Shown here: positions 15,922-23,445 of the stretch, piece by piece
Layout: each line of letters opens with the position of its first letter
Numbering within the stretch: position 1 is the stretch's first letter
From: an uncultured Prevotellaceae bacterium
GTDB taxonomy: Bacteria > Bacteroidota > Bacteroidia > Bacteroidales > Bacteroidaceae
NCBI GenBank assembly: GCA_900316985.1
Contig: ONFE01000017.1
Coordinates: 1-48,931 of the forward strand
Reading direction: 5' to 3'
Length of the DNA: 48,931 nucleotides
The notes under the pieces: model-generated
What the model was told of the DNA's origin: nothing
The model's input: the letters and a program-made list of their open reading frames with translations, nothing else
Database searches by the model: none
Program-made: the position numbers and the translations under genes

Positions 15922-17849
15922 GCCGGGATGCCTGTCTGTTTGTCTAACTTCTCGTAGACGGAGTGGTTACTTACATATTCGGGAACAATCTTCTTCATGC
16001 CGGCCACGGTAGCCATATCGTCGTAGAGATAAGAGTCGCTGATGAGCTGGTCAATCTGCTGCTTCACTTCATCGAAATTGTACTCTCTGACCTTCGCCAC
16101 CTTGATTTTCTCGTGATGGGTGGGAATAGTGATTTCCTGGTCGTTGAGCACCTCTTCGTAGAGTTTCTCACCGTCGCGCAGACCGGTATATTTGATTTCG
16201 ATGTTCTTCGCACCACTGAGTTTAATCATACGCTTGGCCAAATCGGCAATCTTCACGGGAGCACCCATGTCGAATACGAATATCTCGCCACCTTCGCCCA
16301 TCGTACCGGCTTCCAGCACCAGTTTGCAGGCTTCGGGAATCAGCATGAAGTAGCGGATGATGTCAGGATGTGTCACCGTGACGGGACCGCCGTTCTTGAT
16401 TTGTTCGCGGAAAAGGGGAATCACAGAGCCGCTGGAACCAAGCACATTGCCGAAACGGGTGGTGACAAACTGTGTCTGTCCCTCATGGCGGCCTTCCTTG
16501 ATGGCCTTATCGAGACTCTGCACGTAGATTTCACAGATACGCTTCGAACAGCCCATCACGTTGGTGGGATTCACGGCTTTGTCAGTGGAAATCATCACGA
16601 ATTTCTTCACGTTGTATTTCACCGCAAGGTCTGCAATAATCTTAGTACCTTCCACATTGTTCTGAATGCTCTCACAAGGATTGTCCTCCATCATGGGCAC
16701 ATGCTTGTAGGCTGCGGCATGGAACACATAGTCGGGACGGTATTTCCGGAAGAGGGCTTCCATGTGGCGCTTGTTGCAGATGGAGGCCACAATGGTCTCA
16801 GCCTTGATGTCAGGATACTGGTTGGCCATCATCAGCCGGCAGTCGTGCTGTGGTGTCTCAGCCTGGTCTATGAGAACCAACTGTCGGGGACCAAACTCAG
16901 CTATCTGTTTGACTATTTCGCTTCCGATGCTGCCTGCAGAACCCGTTATCAGGATACTCTTGTCTTTCAGCAATTCCTCGATGGCCGTCAGGTCAATCTC
17001 TATCTCATCGCGTGGCAGCAGGTCTTCGATGTCAATTTCTTTCAGCTGGGCCGTAGAGATGTCGCTCTTGCCGTCCCATTTTGTAGCGGTATCCATCGTG
17101 TAGATGGCAATGTCATTCTCAATCATCGCGTCCACCATCTCAGGGCTTTTCACGAATTTATCCCTTTTCAGTGGTGATACGAAGAGCGTGTTGGCATTCT
17201 CCAGTTCCATCATTTTGATGATCTTGTCATTATTCTCATACACTTTCACGCCCATCAGCCGTTTGCCAATCATGTCATCGGCATCACTGATGAATCCTTT
17301 CAACTTGAAAGTGGTGTTGCTGGGTGATGACAGTGCGCGGGCAATACTCAGTCCGCCGGTCTTCACTCCATAGATGAAAACGCCCCTGGCATCTTGGTCA
17401 GTCTTGTAGTATTCGTACATGTACTTCACAATCATGCGAACCGACCACATGATGACTGTTGCCAGTACGAAAGTGATGGCCAGTTCGCGCATTCGGATAG
17501 GAACGAACCACTGGTCGAAACTGAAGAACTGCCTTAGAATGGCAATCAGGCCTACGCCAATCAGATTGGCAAAGGCCACGCGATGGATGTCAGCGAAGGA
17601 AGTGTAGCGCATCACACCGGAATAGGTGTGAAAGGCGCGGAAGCCAATGAGATAGAAAAGCAGGTAGAAGATGAGGGTGCCCATCAATGGCCAGAATGTA
17701 TTTGCCGTAGCTGTGGCACCATGGTCGATGATGTAGCAGAATAGTCCGCATCCGATCACCACCATGCAGTCGAAGAGCAGCACACACCAATAGGGGAGTG
17801 CATCCTTCGTGAAATACCAACTTGATATCCGTCCAATTAATCTTCTCAT
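15918..17849 (-). CDS. Membrane nucleotide-sugar 4,6-dehydratase (PglF/WbpM/CapD type)
   Basis: This 643-residue protein has four N-terminal transmembrane helices (residues about 15-135), a CoA-binding-like Rossmann segment (GVFIYGVKTGG, about 155-260) and a C-terminal SDR dehydratase domain. The NAD motif is GSAGSIGSE near residue 298, with FHAAAYKHVPMME and STDKAVNPTNVMGCSKR. Met replaces the usual catalytic Tyr of YxxxK, as is normal in the WbpM/PglF group. It converts UDP-GlcNAc to the 4-keto-6-deoxy sugar used by PLP aminotransferases, and aminotransferase genes stand on both sides. It is like the UngD/WbpM enzymes that feed AADGal synthesis in Bacteroides. Very secure call. Confidence 0.94.
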   Translation of the reverse strand: MRRLIGRISSWYFTKDALPYWCVLLFDCMVVIGCGLFCYIIDHGATATANTFWPLMGTLIFYLLFYLIGFRAFHTYSGVMRYTSFADIHRVAFANLIGVGLIAILRQFFSFDQWFVPIRMRELAITFVLATVIMWSVRMIVKYMYEYYKTDQDARGVFIYGVKTGGLSIARALSSPSNTTFKLKGFISDADDMIGKRLMGVKVYENNDKIIKMMELENANTLFVSPLKRDKFVKSPEMVDAMIENDIAIYTMDTATKWDGKSDISTAQLKEIDIEDLLPRDEIEIDLTAIEELLKDKSILITGSAGSIGSEIVKQIAEFGPRQLVLIDQAETPQHDCRLMMANQYPDIKAETIVASICNKRHMEALFRKYRPDYVFHAAAYKHVPMMEDNPCESIQNNVEGTKIIADLAVKYNVKKFVMISTDKAVNPTNVMGCSKRICEIYVQSLDKAIKEGRHEGQTQFVTTRFGNVLGSSGSVIPLFREQIKNGGPVTVTHPDIIRYFMLIPEACKLVLEAGTMGEGGEIFVFDMGAPVKIADLAKRMIKLSGAKNIEIKYTGLRDGEKLYEEVLNDQEITIPTHHEKIKVAKVREYNFDEVKQQIDQLISDSYLYDDMATVAGMKKIVPEYVSNHSVYEKLDKQTGIPA

Positions 17850-17892
17850 AGCTCGTATTTATAATACGAAGGATTCATCGTTTTATTGTATT

Positions 17893-18480
17893 TCAACGCA
17901 AGATATTAATGAAAGTTAGTCCAATTATTTTGAAATACTCGTTCAGGTTCCTGTTTTCAATATATCGCATGTTCAGTTTGATCTTGGCGGGCATGATTTC
18001 TTCCACATACACCCGGTCGGGATCTTCGGCATTTCCGAGGATTTCGTTCTCATCCACATACTCTATGGAGGCATAGTCGGTGATGCCTGGTCTTACGCTG
18101 AGCACGCGGCGCTGCTCCTCCGTGTAGAGGTCTACGTATTTCTTCACTTCCGGTCGCGGTCCCACCAGACTCATATCTCCCTTCAAGACATTCCACAACT
18201 GTGGCAGTTCGTCAATCTTGTACTTCCTGATGAAGTAGCCCATACGGGTGATGCGTGAGTCGTGACCTCCCACGGTGATGAGCCCCTTCTTGTCGGAACC
18301 CGTGCGCATGGAGCGGAATTTGTAGAGGCCGAACAGCCGTCCGTCCTTGCCCACACGCTGCTGGCAATAGAATCCGCCGCCTTTGCTCTCGCACCTTATC
18401 AATATATAGACAATGAGGAAAAGCGGTGAGAGTAGCAGCAGGCCGATGGCCGAGAACACGATGTCGCAGAATCGTATCAT
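17893..18480 (-). CDS. Bacterial sugar transferase (initiating phosphoglycosyl transferase), PglC/WcfS-like
   Basis: This 195-residue PGT begins MIRFCDIVFSAIGLLLLSPLFLIVYILI, a re-entrant membrane helix, followed by YCQQRVGKDGRLFGLYKFRSM, YKIDELPQLWNVLKGDMSLVGPRPE and a C-terminal amphipathic tail. It loads the first sugar onto undecaprenyl phosphate. It overlaps the aminotransferase upstream by ATGA. That aminotransferase-PGT pair, with the dehydratase behind it, matches the WcfR/WcfS arrangement of Bacteroides fragilis polysaccharide A, where the first sugar is an acetamido-amino-trideoxygalactose. The sugar identity is inferred from this context. Confidence 0.92.
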   Translation of the reverse strand: MIRFCDIVFSAIGLLLLSPLFLIVYILIRCESKGGGFYCQQRVGKDGRLFGLYKFRSMRTGSDKKGLITVGGHDSRITRMGYFIRKYKIDELPQLWNVLKGDMSLVGPRPEVKKYVDLYTEEQRRVLSVRPGITDYASIEYVDENEILGNAEDPDRVYVEEIMPAKIKLNMRYIENRNLNEYFKIIGLTFINILR

Positions 18481-19673
18481 GGGCAGATGACTTCCTTGAA
18501 GTTCCGCAGCATGAATGCCACCTGTTCGTCTGTTAGGCGGGTGTGCAGGGGTAGCGTCACCTCATTCTCAAACTGATGGTAGGCGTTGGGATAGTCCTTG
18601 ATGTCAAATCCCAAAGCCTTATAGGCAGTCATCATGGGCAGCGGTTTATAGTGAACGTTGCAGGCTATTTCGCGGCGGGCCATTTCCGTGATGACCTCAT
18701 TGCGGAAAGCTGAGTCCTTGCCAAGCAGCCTGACTAGATAGAGATGCCCCGAAGAAATATGTTCTTCGTTGTAATGGTCAAGCAGAGCCACGTTGCAGTC
18801 TTTCAGGGCTTTGTCGTAAGTCTCAATCAACGTTCGGCGGCGAGCCAGCAGTCCGGGATACCGTTTCATCTGCACCAGTCCAATGGCAGCCATCACGTCC
18901 GTCATGTTACATTTATAGGCCGGTGATACGATGTCGTATTCCCATGCCCCCAACTGCGTCTTGGCCAATGCGTCCTTGCTCTGTCCATGGAGGGAGAGCA
19001 GTTGCAGTTGGCGATATAGTTCTTCGTTGTCGATGCCTTCGCGGCTGCGCCAAGTCAGCGCACCGCCTTCTGCCGTGGTGAAGTTCTTCACGGCATGGAA
19101 ACTGAACGATGTGAAATCAGCCACCGAACCAATCTTCTTACCGTGCCAGGTTGCGCCGAAGGCATGGGCAGCATCGGCAGAAACGATTACACGACCGAAA
19201 GCCTTCTGAATGTAGTTGCGCGGATGGAAAAGATGCTTCTTGCTCTCCACGACCTTGAAAATCTTGTCGTAGTCGCAGGGAATGCCGGCAAGGTCAACGG
19301 GAATCACCACTTTGGTGCGTTCGGTAATGGCATCGGCCATCTTATCGTAGTCCATTTCGTAAGAGCCGGGCTTAGTATCGACCAGCACCAGCCGGGCACC
19401 CACATGGCATACCACGCTGGCCGAAGCCGTATAGGTATAGGCTGAAGTGATGACTTCATCGCCTTCGCCAATACCAAGAATCCTCAGCACAGACTCCAGG
19501 CATGCCGTTGCCGAATTGAGGCAAACAGCCCGTTCTGTCTCGCAGAACGTGGCAATCTCACGTTCCAATTGTTTGGTCCGTGGCCCCGTTGTGATCCATC
19601 CCGACAGCAGGGCATCGCGTACCTCGTCGGCTTCCTGTTCGGTTATATCTGGTGGAGAGAAAGGTATCTTCAT
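18477..19673 (-). CDS. DegT-family UDP-4-keto-6-deoxysugar aminotransferase, WcfR/PglE-like
   Basis: This 398-residue PLP enzyme has the start MKIPFSPPDITEQEADEVRDALLSGWITTGP, VCLNSATACLESVL, DEVITSAYTYTASASV, SADAAHAFGATWHGKKIGS and the lysine segment FSFHAVKNFTTAEGGALTW. This is the group that aminates C4 of 4-keto-6-deoxy UDP-HexNAc. It feeds the PGT with which it overlaps by 4 bp and uses the product of the membrane dehydratase. The resulting free amino sugar would put a positive charge on the polymer. The family is certain; the exact epimer is not determined. Confidence 0.92.
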   Translation of the reverse strand: MKIPFSPPDITEQEADEVRDALLSGWITTGPRTKQLEREIATFCETERAVCLNSATACLESVLRILGIGEGDEVITSAYTYTASASVVCHVGARLVLVDTKPGSYEMDYDKMADAITERTKVVIPVDLAGIPCDYDKIFKVVESKKHLFHPRNYIQKAFGRVIVSADAAHAFGATWHGKKIGSVADFTSFSFHAVKNFTTAEGGALTWRSREGIDNEELYRQLQLLSLHGQSKDALAKTQLGAWEYDIVSPAYKCNMTDVMAAIGLVQMKRYPGLLARRRTLIETYDKALKDCNVALLDHYNEEHISSGHLYLVRLLGKDSAFRNEVITEMARREIACNVHYKPLPMMTAYKALGFDIKDYPNAYHQFENEVTLPLHTRLTDEQVAFMLRNFKEVICP

Positions 19674-19683
19674 GATAATTTTG

Positions 19684-20880
19684 TTATTGAATGATTCTTT
19701 TCTGTTCTAAAAAATTATTAAGTGCAGCAACCTGTTTCGGCCTGTTAAACTTCATTTCTGCACATTGTTGGCAAAACTTACTCTTTTCTTCAATCATTGT
19801 GGGATTACTGACAAGACACCGAATAATCTCTTTGATTTTTTCGTAATCTTTCACTGGAGTAGTCCATCCAATGTTATTTGTCTGAACAATTCTCTGTCCT
19901 TCGCCCTCACCTGAGAAAATGATGGGCTTGCCTGCTGCCATCGATTCATATATCTTCGAAGGAACAGCACCAAAAATATTTTTGACTAAAGGAATGAGGG
20001 TGACGTCTGCATTAACCAAAACATTAGGGATTTCTGTGCTTTCTACAGAACCATGATAATAAATGCCGTTGTTGGGGTTTTTGGCCAGATAATTCTCAAT
20101 AAGTTCTTTCTCTCCCCCAGAACCGTATACATGGAACTCTGCTCCTAATTCTTCAAAGTTGATATTTCTGATAATGTCGGAAATACCTTGGGCAAATCCA
20201 AGTAGTCCGGCATATACAATGCGTAGCCCCTTCTTGGGAATTGTACGTTCTATCCCGTTAAACCGAGTGGGATCAACGCCATTGCGGAAGAGATAGGTGT
20301 CTCTGGCACCATGTTCTTTTATGTATTCAACGATTTCCTCAGACTGTCCCATACAAAAAGAGGAGTGCCTGTATGCAAAACTTTCTATAGCTGCCAAAAC
20401 CTTATATGGGAGACTGTCTTTGCTGAAAGCTCCCAATTCAACAGCCGATAGAGGCCATAAATCAGATACGTTGGTAACAAGTTTGGCACCCGTCAATTTG
20501 CTTAAAATCCAAGCAGTTACTGTCAGCGTAAGTGGTGGAGTTTCAACGATGATATAATCAGGACGTCCTTTCCTCAATTTCCAAGTAGCACACAAAGCAG
20601 TAAGGGAAAAAGATACCATATTGAGGAAACGTGGTAAAGCCTTACGGGATGTCGAAGTGTATAGCCAATACCGTTTTACGGGTATGCCGTCAACACTGTC
20701 ATTGCATGAGAATTTTTTCTTGTAATGCTCATAAATAGAACCGGTCGGATAGTTAGGCATACCTGTGATGACATATACGTCCTGTCCTAAGTTTTGCAGC
20801 TCCTTCATCATTTCATAGAGACGATTTTGGGGCGCACCCATTTCAGGTTTGAAGTATTGAGACAAAAGTGCTACCTTCAT
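19684..20880 (-). CDS. Glycosyltransferase family 4 (WbuB-like)
   Basis: This 398-residue GT-B enzyme has an N-terminal acceptor domain beginning MKVALLSQYFKPEMGAPQNRLYEMM with VITGMPNYPTG. The donor domain carries GLRIVYAGLLGFAQG, VLVNADVTLIPLVKN and the nucleotide-binding motif YESMAAGKPIIFSGEGEG. The WbuB-like subgroup often transfers an N-acetyl-amino-deoxy sugar to a lipid-linked first sugar. The start overlaps wecB by ATGA. Given WecB and WecC next door it might transfer ManNAcA; that is inference. Confidence 0.9.
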   Translation of the reverse strand: MKVALLSQYFKPEMGAPQNRLYEMMKELQNLGQDVYVITGMPNYPTGSIYEHYKKKFSCNDSVDGIPVKRYWLYTSTSRKALPRFLNMVSFSLTALCATWKLRKGRPDYIIVETPPLTLTVTAWILSKLTGAKLVTNVSDLWPLSAVELGAFSKDSLPYKVLAAIESFAYRHSSFCMGQSEEIVEYIKEHGARDTYLFRNGVDPTRFNGIERTIPKKGLRIVYAGLLGFAQGISDIIRNINFEELGAEFHVYGSGGEKELIENYLAKNPNNGIYYHGSVESTEIPNVLVNADVTLIPLVKNIFGAVPSKIYESMAAGKPIIFSGEGEGQRIVQTNNIGWTTPVKDYEKIKEIIRCLVSNPTMIEEKSKFCQQCAEMKFNRPKQVAALNNFLEQKRIIQ

Positions 20881-22037
20881 AAGTTGCCTTTCATGATTTC
20901 AACGATACGTTCACAGGCTTTTCCGTCTCCGTAGGGATTGAGGGCACGACTCATGTGTTCATATGCTTCCTCATCTTCAATTAATTTGGAGACGGATTTA
21001 ATTATCTTGTTGTAGTCAGTACCGACGAGTTCAACGGTTCCTGCTGTTACTGCTTCGGGGCGCTCTGTTGTGTTGCGCATGACCAGCACGGGTTTACCGA
21101 GTCCCGGCGCTTCCTCTTGAATACCACCGCTGTCGGTCAGAACGATGGTTGACTTCTCCATCAGGAACACGAAGTTTATGTATTCCAGAGGTTCAATGAA
21201 GAACATGTTTCCTAAGTTTCTCAGGTCTTCGCCAAACACTTTGTGGATAGGTGTGCGGACATTGGGATTGAGGTGCATAGGATAGACAAAATCAACATTG
21301 GGGTATTTTACGGCCAAGTCGCGAATGGCTTCACAGATATGGATGAATCCTTCGCCGAAGTTCTCACGACGGTGACCGGTGATGAGCACCAGTCGCTGGC
21401 CTCGTTCCAGTCGTGACACATCATATCCCGACTTCAGGAGGGAATCCTTGAGGTCGGCTTGCAGTTGTCGGTTATTGTTGATTTTTTTGACTACCAAGTG
21501 CAGGGCATCAATAACAGTGTTACCCGTTACGAAAATTCTCTCCTCGTCTACTCCTTCACGTAGTAGGTTTTCCTTGCTAAGTGAGGTCGGGGAGAAATGG
21601 AAAGTTGCCAGACGCCCTGTCAGTTGGCGGTTCATCTCCTCAGGCCAAGGGCTGTAGATGTTTCCCGTGCGCAACCCGGCTTCCACATGGGCTACGGGAA
21701 TCTGTTGATAGAAGGCAGCCAATGCGGCGGCTGTGCTCGTGGTGGTGTCTCCATGGACGAAGACCACATCAGGCTTTTCAATGGAAAGCACGTCGCGCAT
21801 TCCTGACAATACGCGTGAAGTGATGTCGTACAGGTCTTGTCCATGCCGCATGATGTTCAAGTCGTAATTTGGTTTGATATCAAAAATATGAAGGACCTGA
21901 TCAAGCATCTCGCGGTGTTGGCCTGTTACGCATACAATGGTTTCATATATATCTTTCCTTTGTTTAAGAGACAGGACAAGGGGTGCCATTTTAATGGCTT
22001 CCGGCCTTGTTCCGAATACTAATAAAAGTTTCTTCAT
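20877..22037 (-). CDS. wecB: UDP-N-acetylglucosamine 2-epimerase
   Basis: This 386-residue non-hydrolysing epimerase makes UDP-ManNAc. The conserved start KKLLLVFGTRPEAIKMAPLV, HVEAGLRTGN, the GHRRENFGEG loop, DSGGIQEEAPGLGKPVLVMRNTTERPEAV and the terminal acidic helix are all present. The length is standard. It stands 12 bp behind the ManNAc dehydrogenase, and together they supply UDP-ManNAcA, an acidic sugar, to the polysaccharide. The call is secure. Confidence 0.95.
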   Translation of the reverse strand: MKKLLLVFGTRPEAIKMAPLVLSLKQRKDIYETIVCVTGQHREMLDQVLHIFDIKPNYDLNIMRHGQDLYDITSRVLSGMRDVLSIEKPDVVFVHGDTTTSTAAALAAFYQQIPVAHVEAGLRTGNIYSPWPEEMNRQLTGRLATFHFSPTSLSKENLLREGVDEERIFVTGNTVIDALHLVVKKINNNRQLQADLKDSLLKSGYDVSRLERGQRLVLITGHRRENFGEGFIHICEAIRDLAVKYPNVDFVYPMHLNPNVRTPIHKVFGEDLRNLGNMFFIEPLEYINFVFLMEKSTIVLTDSGGIQEEAPGLGKPVLVMRNTTERPEAVTAGTVELVGTDYNKIIKSVSKLIEDEEAYEHMSRALNPYGDGKACERIVEIMKGNL

Positions 22038-22049
22038 GAATCAGTCACT

Positions 22050-23270
22050 TTATATATGGTAGACGTCAGGAAGATTGCAGATATTGTGACAGTCAAGTAC
22101 CACCTTTCCTTTAAGTTTGTCCATGTTCTTCAGGATATGGTCGTGCTTTACCATGATAACGACGAGGTCAATATCCTTGAGAAAGGTGTCGAAGTCAAAA
22201 TATTGGTTTTCTGCTATTGTCTTGTTTATCAGGGGGTCATAGACCTTAAGCGGTCTGGCCAGATGGCGTTTCTGTGATTCCAGCATCTGCAAGGTAGGGC
22301 TTTCACGGCAATCATCGACGTTTTCCTTGTAAGTAAGACCATATAGGCCGACTCGTCGATTATCGGAAATACCGTTCTTTTTCATTATCTCATAAATGCG
22401 GTTCAGCACGAATTTTGGCTGGCTGTCGTTGGTCTTCATCGACTCGTCGATTACTTTGGCGATGGAAGGATAGTCACCCACTAAAAACCATGGGTCAACA
22501 CTGATGCAATGACCTCCGACGCCCGGTCCTGGTTGCAGGATGTTTACTCGTGGGTGCATATTGCAAATACGAATGATCTCATAAACATCCATGTTGTCAT
22601 GGCGACAGATGCGCGACAACTCGTTGGCAAATGCAATGTTGACGGCCCGGAAGGTATTTTCAACCACTTTGGTCATCTCTGCCGTCCGGATGTCAGTGAT
22701 GACAATCTCGCCTTGGCAGAAACTGGCATAGTAGTTTTTGACTTTTTCGCCAACGGCCTTATCATCTGCACCGATAGTGCGGTTGTTATGAAGCAACTCA
22801 TACACCATATTGCCAGGAATGATACGTTCCGGAGCATGTACGAGGTTAATATCGACACCTGTCTGGAAACCGTTCTCCTTGATGACGGGGCGTATAAACT
22901 TGTCCATGGTTCCAGGGCTCACTGTTGATTCTATAACGATTATTGCTCCTTTGGGACACACCTTCAAGACGTTTTTAACGGCATCTACAACATATCTGGC
23001 ATCCACTTTTTTTGAAAACTTATCATAAGGTGTCGGTACCGAGATGATATACATATCCGTCTGCTGATACTCAGTGGTGAAACGGATACCGCTCTGTAGT
23101 GCCTGCTGGAAAAGTTCTTCCAACCCCTCTTCCTTGAAAGTTGTTTTACCTGCATTCAGCAGGTCAACAACATCTTTATTGTAGTCGGTTCCCACCACAT
23201 CAATGCCGTGTGATGACATCATAAGTGCAGTGGGAAGTCCAATATATCCTAATCCAATAACGTTTACCAT
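22050..23270 (-). CDS. wecC: UDP-N-acetyl-D-mannosamine dehydrogenase
   Basis: This 406-residue NAD-dependent four-electron dehydrogenase oxidises UDP-ManNAc to UDP-ManNAcA. It shows the Rossmann GLGYIGLPTA motif, IVIESTVSPGT, VENTFRAVNIAFANELSRIC, and the catalytic cysteine in GPGVGGHCISVDPWF. The C-terminal UDP-binding part (GLTYKENVDDCRESP) is intact. UDP-Glc and UDP-GalNAc dehydrogenases are related, but wecB next door favours the ManNAc form. It is the first gene of the downstream block. Confidence 0.93.
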   Translation of the reverse strand: MVNVIGLGYIGLPTALMMSSHGIDVVGTDYNKDVVDLLNAGKTTFKEEGLEELFQQALQSGIRFTTEYQQTDMYIISVPTPYDKFSKKVDARYVVDAVKNVLKVCPKGAIIVIESTVSPGTMDKFIRPVIKENGFQTGVDINLVHAPERIIPGNMVYELLHNNRTIGADDKAVGEKVKNYYASFCQGEIVITDIRTAEMTKVVENTFRAVNIAFANELSRICRHDNMDVYEIIRICNMHPRVNILQPGPGVGGHCISVDPWFLVGDYPSIAKVIDESMKTNDSQPKFVLNRIYEIMKKNGISDNRRVGLYGLTYKENVDDCRESPTLQMLESQKRHLARPLKVYDPLINKTIAENQYFDFDTFLKDIDLVVIMVKHDHILKNMDKLKGKVVLDCHNICNLPDVYHI

Positions 23271-23285
23271 TTTATGAAATGTATT

Positions 23286-23307
23286 CAGGCTGTTCAGATT
23301 CAGCCTG
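23286..23307. repeat. Perfect inverted repeat at the wecC operon start
   Basis: CAGGCTG (23286-23292) and CAGCCTG (23301-23307) enclose 8 bases. They lie immediately after the -7 box, at the predicted transcription start, so this is either an operator or a 5' hairpin that protects or attenuates the long mRNA. Confidence 0.6.
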
Positions 23308-23315
23308 CAAAGTTA
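23308..23315 (-). promoter_or_regulatory. Promoter -7 box of the wecC operon
   Basis: TAACTTTG on the minus strand fits TAnnTTTG. No TTTG is seen 19-21 bp further upstream; that stretch is AT-only, so the promoter may be weak or activator dependent. The remainder of the gap to vapE (23316-23445) shows no gene. Confidence 0.5.
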
Positions 23316-23445
23316 CCATTTTATTTTGTTATTTTATATAAAATAAACTACATTATGCGTTATTTATTGCACTTTTGGGGTAAAATCTATAAAAACGAGC
23401 CTCACTTTACATTTCATGCCCTTATCACTGCAAAACAATCAGGTG

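Noticed and set aside
15963-17177. 404-codon open frame antisense to the membrane dehydratase
   Set aside because: It lies wholly inside a highly conserved enzyme gene. The His-rich, unstructured translation is typical of a shadow frame in this codon usage.
17854-17868. CGTAT-TTATA-ATACG hairpin between the second phosphoglycosyl transferase gene and the dehydratase gene
   Set aside because: The stem is only 5-6 bp and AT-rich with no U-run, so it is not a credible terminator in the middle of the operon.
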